Below are positions 1 to 8,464 of a stretch of DNA of 64,000 bases, piece after piece. This DNA comes from Piper betle (Eukaryota; Streptophyta; Magnoliopsida; Piperales; Piperaceae). Location: the NCBI GenBank assembly GCA_033002965.1, contig JAURVB010000653.1, positions 24,759 to 88,758 of the forward strand. Reading direction: 5' to 3'. The notes below the pieces were generated by a model. The model saw only the letters and a list, made by a program, of their open reading frames with translations, was not told the origin of the DNA and did not search any database. Made by a program: the position numbers and the translations under genes. Within the stretch, counting starts at the first letter, position 1, and every line of letters starts with the position of its first letter.

Positions 1-789
1 ATGGCATTCAACCGTTCAAGAAGATGACTTGCAGCGGCACTTCTGCTCAACTAAAACCATACAAGGAGGGCAATTTCCTTCATGGCAAATTTCTTTGTAG
101 AGGTGCATCCCACAATGCAGGGTTTTGCCGTATGAGTTCGAACAAGTTGGGATCGGATCCAAACAACTCCTGCTACTCATCAATATGGTTTTACCGCAAT
201 GACAAGTTCGGATCTTACTAGGCAAGAACTCACAATCCCCATAGGGGCCTGGATGCCACGTCTCATCGCAGCTATGATTACCACAAGAAAGCCCCTTCCC
301 GCACTTCAAATTGCAAGAAAAGAGTCCATCCGCCTCATCCACTACGCCCTTCACCGCCATTTCTCCGCACATAACAACTTCTTTTGTCTTACTACAGAAA
401 CAAGGAGCAGTAAACAGGACCTGGCAGGGGTCACAAGGACCGACGTGGCACACCTTCTCGCATCGATGATGCCCACAATTCAGCAACTTCTCACATCGAA
501 GTCCGCAGGTCGGTTCCGCCGCACTATCCGAGCACCGCCTGGTGATCGTCTTCTTGCCACAGGAACACCGCCTCGGCGGGGCGAAGGCCTTGCAAGGGGG
601 GCAAGGCCCGGGGTGGCGCTGCAGCACACACAGATGCATGCATCGATGCCCATCCACATCGCTGCTGCTGCTGCTGCTGCTACCGTCCCTTCGCCAATCG
701 AGAGGCTTCCCGCAAGGCTCCCCGCAAGAACGAGGGGTTAGGTAAAGATCAAACAGCAGGTCTGGCTGCTTGCCACAGAAACAAGTATA
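1..789 (-). pseudogene. NFXL1-like: NFXL1-like NF-X1 zinc-finger fragment (degenerate, runs off window start)
   Basis: The minus-strand frame from 789 to 19 reads as consecutive NF-X1-type zinc fingers (CFCGK, SCGEPCGKPL, CPPCKAFAPPR, CHVGPCDPCQV, CGEMAVKG, SCLDPIPTC, CGMH). This order and spacing match the central part of plant NFXL1, a nuclear stress/defence regulator normally over 1000 residues. The RING-like part that normally precedes the fingers is absent. Several zinc ligands are lost: in the 297-residue open frame starting at 909, Cys is replaced by Arg98, Trp218, Tyr223, Tyr260 and Tyr271. A TGA at 16-18 stands where the family has an Arg codon, and finger-like sequence (TVEC) continues beyond it, so this is a nonsense change. 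A Ser run (about residues 77-83) comes from a GCT microsatellite. The 5' side is joined in frame to retrotransposon gag. Family assignment is strong; loss of function is inferred from the damage. Confidence 0.85.
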
Positions 790-1283
790 CTCCAACTGTA
801 GATTCTCACCAATTCTATGCAATTTAAAGAATTTTTCTCCTCTACTGAACCAAGAGATGGGGTTCTTTGATCCATAAAATATAGGTAAACTCATCTTGGA
901 TCCCTTCAAGCAGTCTTCAAGTGGAGCAGCATGCAGAAATCCCTCTTAGGCATTGTGTCGAACACGTTCCATTCCTCCTCTGCACAAAACGTGCTGCCTA
1001 TTGCCTGACGACAGCAATGGTTCCTCCTGTTGGTGATGATGGTGAATTCCCTGCAATTGTTCATCAACATCTACCCCATTTGCAGAAACTACAACATGTG
1101 AAGTCCCAATCCCTTCTCTATTATCAAGATTCCCTCTATTCCCAACATTTTCCATCTTAGACTGTAACAGCAAGTCAAATTTTGCAGAAATATCAGCAAA
1201 AGCAGAGAGTGGATGATCTTGTACCCTCCTAATGTGGGCTAATTCTTCAGATTTGGGTGAAGAATTCATACCTCCCTCGCCCT
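790..1283 (-). pseudogene. Ty3-type gag N-terminal fragment fused to NFXL1-like sequence
   Basis: Reading the minus strand downstream of the primer-binding site, a gag-like frame begins near 1265 (MNSSPKSEEL) and stays open to 946. After a frame change near 910-946 the typical plant Ty3 gag core appears: LPIF, then NP, then W, then EKFFKLHRI (909-811). This is the conserved 'PxFxGxNPxxWxxRxExxFxLxxI' pattern of chromovirus-type capsid domains. Instead of continuing as capsid, the frame passes within about ten codons into NF-X1 fingers (from 789). Gag normally forms the virus-like particle; this remnant could not. The frameshift near 910-946 shows decay. The gag identity of the 909-811 block rests on motif pattern only; the N-terminal block is assigned by position after the PBS. 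Confidence 0.65.
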
Positions 1284-1295
1284 GCTCTGATACCA
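1284..1295 (-). promoter_or_regulatory. tRNA-iMet primer-binding site of minus-strand LTR element
   Basis: The plus strand reads GCTCTGATACCA, the exact reverse complement of TGGTATCAGAGC, the usual plant primer site for initiator-Met tRNA. It lies three bases from the putative LTR end (TG at 1299-1300) and immediately upstream of gag in the minus direction. Confidence 0.85.
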
Positions 1296-1298
1296 ATC

Positions 1299-1658
1299 TG
1301 GAATGTTCTTCATCACCAACGTTGACGGTGATGTCTTTTCCCCTGCTCTGCCTGATGCTCTGCTTCGACGGTGCCATGGAGAAGACGACGGGAATGGAAA
1401 TCGAGCACTTGAGGATCGATCAGAATCAAGGGGGCAGGACAACGTCCTACTGCCTTTGTATTCTTCCTGAAAGATCGGAGAAGAAATAAAAGAAAACCAA
1501 AACAAATTTCATTCATCCCCATTACAATGATGATGCTCTATTTTATGCCGCCACTCACAACCAGCCCATGCCTTGTTGCATCCCGCCGGCCCATTACATT
1601 CAAACACATGCAATTACAATAATACCCTCTCCACTCCTCTACTCACTATATTCATACA
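1299..1658 (-). repeat. Putative 5' LTR of the gag-NFXL1 element
   Basis: This segment lies directly upstream (minus strand) of the primer-binding site. On the minus strand it can be bounded as TGTATG (1658) to TTCCA (1299), about 360 bp. The PBS-proximal boundary is well placed; the distal end is a guess because no partner LTR or target duplication is in the window. The minus strand reads through it in long open frames with no recognisable product, as often happens in R-U5 leader sequence. Confidence 0.5.
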
Positions 1659-2189
1659 AGTTTCTCTACTCGATCATCTCTCTTTGGCTCTCATACAGCA
1701 CTCCCTCTACATACGATGGCACATTTAGCGGCTGTTGATGACGGCTCTTGCAAATTAAGGAAAGTTTGAAATGCAGCAGCTCTTGACGGCAGATAGACCT
1801 CAGTTGGCAGTGCTGGAAAGTTTGCAACAGAAAGAATATGATTGTGAAGATGGTATGGTTTTTAGATATCAAGGTGAACCGATATGAGGACCCAAAGATC
1901 GCCTCATGCATAGAAAGGTGAAATGGTGCAACTAGATACATGCATGTATTGTCAGCTTCAAGCCAGCAAACTACGTGCTGACAAGTGGCATTGCTACAGA
2001 TGTGGCATACATATGGGACCCAATGAACAACTCTCTTTCTCCGTCAATATATATATATATGGATTTCCTGTTCTACAGAACGGGAACTTATCTGTTTTAA
2101 ACTAACAAAAAACCTACTTAGCCCTCTTAGTTATAAGTTGTTACATTTGTTAGCCCTCTCAAAAATAAGAACACCTTCGCCAACATTCT
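1659..2189. other. Unassigned spacer
   Basis: AT-rich sequence with a short TA microsatellite (about 2045-2060). An open frame on the minus strand (1666-1941) has no recognisable domain. I see no supported gene. Confidence 0.5.
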
Positions 2190-2399
2190 GCCTTCCCAAA
2201 GTCTCCCCTGCCTTCCCCAATACCCCCTCTCCTTCCAAACAAACTCTCATCAGTATCGGCACTCCTGACCCATGTTGTCACTGATCGTATTAACAAAGAT
2301 GTGTCCCTCTTTCTCTACCGCCTCCTTTCCTGCTTCACCTCCGTGCCCTTGATGTATTCTCTCTCTGTCAACCGAGGTAGGACATCATCTGCTACCTCT

Positions 2400-3004
2400 T
2401 GTGGAGCCCTTTAGGCCCTAAAAGGGACTTGTAATAAGTGTCATGGGCCCTTCTTAATCCAAAAGTTAATCAATGTTTTAGACTTTCCTATTAGCTTATA
2501 TATAAGTTACCAGCATCATCCACGATCGATATGAAATAAACCGAACAATTCCCCTTTACACATCGGGCAACCCCAAAACTATCATTATGTGACAATCTCC
2601 TGTTCATCATACAGAACTCACATATTATCACCTGACAAACTCCCCTTAAATCATCAGGTGGAACCCATGAAGGAAACTCTAACAATCAGCATAGGCAAAT
2701 ACTGTAGGTCACCTGACAAACTCCCCTTAAATCATCAGGTGGAACCCATGAAGGAAACTCCAACAATCGGCGTATTTACCTCATATTTACCTCTGACAAT
2801 CGGTGTAGGTAAATACCAAATCTCCCCAGATCGTAACTTGGCTCTCATACCACTGTTGGGCCCTTTGGGCCCCAAAAGGGACTTGGAATAGGTGTCACGG
2901 GCCTCTCTTAGTCCAAAAATGAACCCGAAGGAATAAGACTTTCCCATTAGCCTATATACAAGTAACCAACATCATCTATGACCGATGTGAGATAAACCCA
3001 ACAC
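2400..3004 (-). mobile_element. Complete TRIM retrotransposon (family T1), TSD CCTCT
   Basis: Two related repeats bound a 605-bp unit: 2854-3004 (151 bp) and 2400-2547 (148 bp). The right copy has perfect inverted ends (TGTTGGG...CCCAACA). Next to it on the minus strand is a primer-binding site TGGTATGAGAGC (2852-2841), one base off the iMet consensus. A purine tract (TAAAGGGGAAT, minus strand, about 2558-2548) abuts the other LTR. The unit is flanked by a perfect 5-bp duplication CCTCT (2395-2399 and 3005-3009). There is no coding capacity, so mobilisation would need enzymes supplied in trans. LTR length, internal size and signals fit the terminal-repeat-in-miniature class. The two LTRs have visibly diverged, so insertion is not recent. 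Confidence 0.92.
2628..2790. repeat. 81-bp tandem duplication inside TRIM T1
   Basis: The block starting TCACCTGACAAACTCCCC at 2628 recurs at 2709 with nearly the same sequence (ATCATCAGGTGGAACCCATG in both), giving two units of 81 bp within the TRIM internal region. Confidence 0.85.
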
Positions 3005-3378
3005 CTCTTTGTATGTTACCCCCCTCTCGACGAGTTCATTGAAGATGCCGGTGAAGAGGCCAAAGTGGAGGATGAGGTGAAGCTTGCTACCCATTGAAGT
3101 TATTATCTGCTACCAATAAAAAGTCAGCTCTTTAATCATTATATGGGGGTAGTACATACTTCAAAAAGAATAAAATCACAATCTTTATGAAAAAAATATA
3201 AGAACATAGAAAGAAAAAAGGAAGCTTCTATTTACCCACTAAACTAATCACTTTTTATTTTTTATTTTCGTTCTTGTAAAGAGCAGAATCGAATCATCCT
3301 TCGTTATCTAAACCAAAATCAGCATCAAGAGGTGAAAGGGGAAAAAATAATAGGTGAAGGATAAGAAGAGAGTATCTT

Positions 3379-4300
3379 TTTAACACCCTGATTTGGCCCG
3401 CTAAACGAATCGAATTGATAAATTTCAGAATATAAATTTATAACCCATGAAAATGGAGAAATGACACAAAATTGACCTATCCACTTAAGGCATCAAAAAA
3501 TGGAACCCAAAGGAATCTAATGCTTAGACAACACGACAATACATGCAAGACATCTATAGTTTGACTCATACAAACAGGTCCTCCTAGATGTGTCAAATTT
3601 ATGAAGAAAACTAAGTTTCTTGAGAAAATCCGCCAAAGTCTCCTACATAATTAGGACGATAGAAAAAGTACACAACCCATATAATTATCATTCACTTGCA
3701 AAACAATTTTTGAAACATTTTATAATATCATTTAATATTCATAAAAACATTTTCAAAGTGTTATACCACATTTCCAAATCATTAACATCATATTTGGCAT
3801 AGATTTTATATTCCTCAGGCTGTGGGTTTGCCTGTTCTTCACATGGGTCGTTCTCTTATAAATACAACAATCACAGAAGCTCCTCCAACTCATGTTCTTT
3901 TTCCCTCCATGTTCTTGCACAAGTAACATGGTTTCGCGTACCTATATATTTATTTACCGTCAGTTCTAAGACTCCAGGGCTTTGACTAACCTACACAAAA
4001 TAAGTTAGACTTGTATACCCCATAGTATCCCGCTACAAAATAGAGGAAATACACTTAGGTACAGAAAAGCTAGTAAACCGTCATAGCGTCATATCACGAG
4101 GCACAAACTGGCATGATTAACAGTACAAATCTTAAGGCCACTCGGCCACAACATCAAAACATAAGTCAAATACATATCTAGCAAACAATAAAGTCCCCAA
4201 GGGATACAATGCAAAACCAAAAGCCCACAAGCTGAAAACGCAAGCTAGCATCCACCACGGTCATGTGATTTTATATTCAAAATAGATAATTTGAAAGGTT
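3379..4300 (-). repeat. LTR-A copy, partial
   Basis: Starts with TTAACACCCTGATTTGGCCC, the reverse complement of the 3' terminus of the copy ending at 52455, and stays alignable for at least a few hundred bases (GATAAATTTCAG, AAAATGGAGAA). The distal end is not clear. Strand is given in the presumed LTR transcription sense (TGTAAAACC to GTGTTACA). Confidence 0.6.
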
Positions 4301-5508
4301 TCTTGGGAAGAGAATTCATAGATTCTTTGTGTTTTGATGATGGAATTGTGTGGTTCTTTGAGCTAATGGATGTTGAACTCATTGAACATGTGTATACATG
4401 AAAAAAAATGATTTATACATAATTAGCTATTTTTAAATTAAATTATGTTAATACTTCTTATTTTCTTATAATTCATGATGAATTAATATTGATAAATAAA
4501 TGTATTATGATTTTGTGAAGTTTTAACATACTAGTTAATTCATATAGGAAGATTATATAAAAATATCTTGCTAAATTTTACTTTAATAGTAGAAATTGTT
4601 AAAATGAGTAATTCCATGAAAACTCATCTTGGGTATCAATAAAATAAGGAGTCTAACTTGTTTACATGTTATAAATTGATATATGATTGACTTTGCAGAA
4701 GTTTGAATTTAAAAATTGTATTTGTGATAGACATCTTGGGCCAAGGTGCAAGATAGTGTTATGCCATGGCACAAGGTTACGCCAAGGTGCAACAAACTTT
4801 TGAACCAAGGCTCAACAACACTGCTGGTTGCAACTTTCATATTTTTGTTTGAAGGTTAATCAAGGGGATTAAATCATAATAATTACTTAAAAATAAAGCC
4901 AACAATGGACTAATAGTCCTAGTTGGTAATTAAAGTTTAATTTGGCTCAAAAAATTCATTGAGTGTTGTGCATGTGTGTGAATGTATGTCATGTCATTGC
5001 ATATTATGTCTATTGTAAATATATATTCTTCAATGTGGATGTGCCTTCTAGGCAGCCTCCTTGGGATGGGTACCCTTTTAGGTCCTCTTAGCACTTTTAT
5101 GGAGTTTACCCTGTCATATTCAACTTCAAGGGTTACGATAGTTGTGTTTAGTAGGATGTTTCCTAGCATGATCGATTGTGGGGGGATCATCTTGACCTCC
5201 AGTTTTCCTCGTCGTATGAGGCATTGATGGCAGTTCATTTTAGATGACCATGTACCATAAGCACACCTTGGACTATATTTGTTTGCTCCTGTTGGAGGCA
5301 AGTATGAGTACATACTCATGCGTTACTTTGTTGTATTGGCAGTGGTAGCGTGGGGCCAGTTGTTGGGCTAGGCAGATCAATTGGTTCAGTGTGGCAGTTG
5401 GATTTGTCGCCAGCTTTGTGGTGTGTGTGGCAATTTGCGCTCGCCGTTGTGGGTGTTCCCTTCTTGTGTTAAAATTTTGGGGCATAATTTTTCTAATGAG
5501 GGAAGGTT
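4301..5508. other. AT-rich spacer with short internal repeats
   Basis: No supported gene. Around 4735-4815 a short motif (CCAAGGTGCAA) recurs several times in degenerate form. Open frames on both strands at 4930-5319 show no recognisable domain. Confidence 0.4.
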
Positions 5509-5842
5509 GTAAAGCTAGGCCAGTTGGCCCTCTATTTTATATGTGGTTTGTTGTTGGTTGAATCTGAGTAGCACATGGTTGGTCTGGTTTGATCAGTTTG
5601 GTGCTAGGAAGATCATTGTGTGTTGTTGTGGGTTTGGGCATTGGGCCCGTCCACGGTTAAGTTTTCCCATTGGCTCCAATTGTTAAGCCAGTGGCTTGTG
5701 TTTCGTTTGATTGAATGGTGTCGATTAGGGTCTGTTTGCACCTATTTTATGTGCGTTGCGTATTTATTTCATGTGAGGCTAGAGTTGTGTCGTATGCATA
5801 TCGGGCATACCTCCGACTTTTCTTTTTTTATCTCTTCCTCTA

Positions 5843-5903
<61 letters not shown>

Positions 5904-7310
5904 TGCCCTTCCTTTTCTTTTTTCTTTTGTTTCCTTTCTCCCTTTCTCTTTTTCTCCTCTTTTCTCTCCTTCCTTTCTTTTGTTCTTTCCCTTTTTCTCC
6001 ATTTTCTCTTTTCTTTCCCTTTTCTCCCTCCTTTATTTTTCTTCCATCCCCCTTCTTTTTTATCCCTTCCCTCACCTTTTCTCCTGGTCATCACCCACTT
6101 TCCTCCTCCTCCCTCTCTCTCTCTCCCTCCCTCCCTCCCTCTCCTCTCTTCTTACCAATTCCCTCCCTTTCCACTTCTTCCTTCCTCCCCTCCTTGTTCT
6201 CCTTCTCCCCTCCCTTCCCTTCTCACTCTTCTTTCCCCCTTGCTGCCCGCTCCCTCCCTCTTCCTTCTTCTTTCTCTTGGACACCGCCACCGTAGGGTCA
6301 CTGCTGCCATCATTTGGGTCCCCCTTTTCTTCCTATTTCCCTTCACTTTTTCCCTAGTTGAGGCTGTCTAGAGTCGAGCTTGCCGAGCTAGAACGTGGAG
6401 CTTGCCTCAGAGTGTGGTGTTGCAGGTATGGTTGGATAGATGCAAGGATGGAGAATGTATCATGGGGATGCTGGCTTGTTTGCTGTTGTGTGATATGGGG
6501 CAAGTGGGCCGTTGATGTAAATACAATGTGGGGCTAGTGAGCCAATATGAAAATCCATGTGGGGCCTATCGGATGTATGAGGAGAATGGTATTTTGGGCT
6601 AGTGAGCCAATTGAAATGGTCATGTATGAGAGCCTTTGAGACTTGTCTTAGGATGTATGAAACTATTATTACTAACCTATGTTTGAACTATTTTATAGAT
6701 GGTATACTCTAGGGCACGCAGGTCAGGTCTAACCATTTTGTGCAAGACTTCTCTAAGCTTTGAAGTCTTTGAACTGAAAGATAAAAATTAACACCGGTAC
6801 GCTAAACCATCTTACTTTTGCCGGTACTTGGAGTAAAGAAGAAACATGGGTTCCTGGAAATTCTAGGCCTTGTTTTATAGGTTGAAAGACCAATGTGAAG
6901 ATAAGGCAAACCAACTGTCTAAAAAATGAAATAAAAGCATAATGAAAATGATTTGTGATGTGATGTGAATGAGGTAAAACACATCTGGATTGTTTCTCTG
7001 TGTGAATTGTGTGAAATGTGAATGCTTTGCATTTGTTTATAAAAATTGTGAAATTATACAAGTTTGGGAAAATTTTCTAGCATCCTAGTTATAGTGGAGA
7101 CTCTGCCAATTTTTTCCCAAGATTTGAAGTCACCTTTGTAACTTAGATTCATTTAGGATTTTCTAATTGCATGAACCAAGCCCTAGGTGTCTCTACATGT
7201 TATGGGTTGATCACGTGTGTTTTGGTTGAGTGTTAAATTCCCTCGAGTCTTTCGTCTTTTGACACCTGGAGTGGTTAGGTCTATCCTGTATGTCAGCATT
7301 TCATTTTAAA
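5509..7310 (+). repeat. LTR-A copy, partial, with long pyrimidine tract
   Basis: Begins with TGTAAAGCTAGG, near the LTR-A start TGTAAAACC, and follows the same order of blocks as the copy at 19197: GGGCATTGGGCCCGTCC (19294: GGGCATTAGGCGCGTCC), then the pyrimidine tract. Later blocks match the copy at 50117-52455 (CTCTAGG at about 6708 and 51803; TTTTGACACCT with GTGGTTAGGT at about 7257 and 52329). The 3' terminus is missing or displaced. Confidence 0.6.
5842..6345 (+). repeat. (CT)n microsatellite and 500-bp polypyrimidine tract
   Basis: A nearly perfect (CT)n run at about 5842-5900 opens a stretch of almost uninterrupted pyrimidines to about 6290. Long open frames on all strands here (Ser/Leu/Phe-rich on plus, Arg/Lys/Glu-rich on minus) are low-complexity artefacts, not genes. 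Confidence 0.9.
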
Positions 7311-7449
7311 TGAGCAAGAACAACGATCCAAGATTTAATAATTTGATTTGGTTTGGTGTCGACCTTAAGATTATAAACTATTCAAATCAAGACATCATTA
7401 ATTTTCCTATATGTAGGAAAAACAAATTCTCTTCATCTTACAAAGTTAA
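7311..7449. other. Spacer upstream of TRIM T2 copy 1
   Basis: Short AT-rich sequence with no recognisable feature; it ends with the first copy of the GTTAA target duplication (7445-7449). Confidence 0.5.
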
Positions 7450-7915
7450 GGTGAGATCCCTCAACTTAGTCCCACATCTAATACCTACTGGGGGAAGATC
7501 CTATTTATAAGTGGGAATGAACTATAAATCTTTAACGTCGGTTAACCATTTTAAAGAAATGACTTAGGCCTATTACGTTGCACTTTGGACCGGGTCGTTA
7601 CAAATGGTATCAGAGCAACCTGGTTCCATGTTAGATGGTGGGTTGGACTACGGACGTTGGCCAAGGCTTCCGATCACTGGCTAGAGAAGGACGTGTGCTA
7701 GGGCTAGCAACGGAGGCTGTGTGTAGGAATTTCGGGGATGAAATTTCCTAAGGTGGGTGGATTGTGAGATCACTCAACTTTATCCCACATCTAATACTAA
7801 GTGGGAGAAGATCCTGTTTATAAGTGGGAATGGACTATAGATCATTAACTTTGGTTAACCATTTTAGAGAAATGACTTAGGTCAATTACGTTGCACTTTG
7901 GGCCGGGTCATTACA
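7450..7915 (+). mobile_element. Complete TRIM retrotransposon (family T2, copy 1), TSD GTTAA
   Basis: Direct repeats 7450-7602 (153 bp) and 7764-7915 (152 bp) enclose a 161-bp internal region. A perfect primer-binding site TGGTATCAGAGC (7605-7616) follows the left repeat after two bases, and a purine-rich stretch (AAGGTGGGTGGA) precedes the right repeat. Repeats run from TGTGAGATC (first base G in the left copy) to GTTACA/ATTACA. The unit is flanked by identical 5-bp GTTAA (7445-7449 and 7916-7920). There is no coding capacity. The same family recurs at 48224-48687. Confidence 0.93.
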
Positions 7916-8464
7916 GTTAACTAGGCTTTGCAGCATTAACAAGCGATTAGAATAATCAACCCTCGATCAATTACAGAAATGTAGAATATAATAACTCTAC
8001 ATCATATTGCAATGATGATCCACTGTTCATCCAATATTAATAATTTCACCCCATGAAACTAGGAATTAACTTCGTCAACATTGAATACATTCAAAGGAAT
8101 CAATGTAGAAAGAAGAAATGAAGAAATCTAATTTTGGTTCTTTGAGGCCTCAACGCAGTTTCTTCTTTCCTCTTGAATTGCTTCCTTGTAGTTAGCTTCA
8201 TCGCATTTCCCTCTGAACTCTCCAAACTCTCAGCCCTAAAGATCAGAAAAATGAAGAACCAGAGACTTTCTAATGGCCGATACTTGAAGGCTAAAGAAGA
8301 AGAAGAAGAAGAAGAAGAAGAAGAAGAAGAAGAAGAAGGAGAACTCCTTTTCATGAATTGGAGATGCTTAATTATAGATTTCCTGAGTTGGTTGCTTCTA
8401 AGAAATTTCCTAAGCAATTTCTATGAAACTTCCCAGCCCTCATGCATAGTGCGTGATCTTCATG
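7916..8464. other. Spacer with (GAA)n microsatellite
   Basis: A (GAA)n run lies at about 8296-8338. Frames of about 100 residues on both strands overlap it and translate to Glu or Ser runs. Flanking peptides show no recognisable domain, so I call no gene. TCATG at 8460-8464 is one half of the next element's target duplication. Confidence 0.5.

Larger units (their letters stand above)
2190..3096 (-). pseudogene. Unidentified coding relic interrupted by a TRIM element
   Basis: If the TRIM at 2400-3004 and one copy of its target duplication are ignored, the minus strand has a coherent frame across the insertion point. It begins near 3096 (MGSKLHLILHFGLFTG), crosses the junction as YKEVADDV, and continues on the other side (LPRLTEREYIKGTEVK). 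It meets a stop at 2317-2315 and then resumes in the same frame (RKRDTSLLIRS). The amphipathic, charged composition looks like real protein rather than LTR sequence, but I do not recognise the family. Frame continuity across a precise 5-bp duplication is seen directly; that it was ever a gene is inference. Confidence 0.35.

Noticed and set aside
1..909. Functional NFXL1 gene on the minus strand
   Set aside because: Multiple zinc ligands are replaced, an in-frame TGA truncates it, and the 5' end is retrotransposon gag rather than the RING region.
5620..6371. Long open frames (up to 245 codons) on both strands
   Set aside because: They translate the (CT)n/polypyrimidine tract into Ser/Leu/Phe or Arg/Glu runs; low complexity, no domain.
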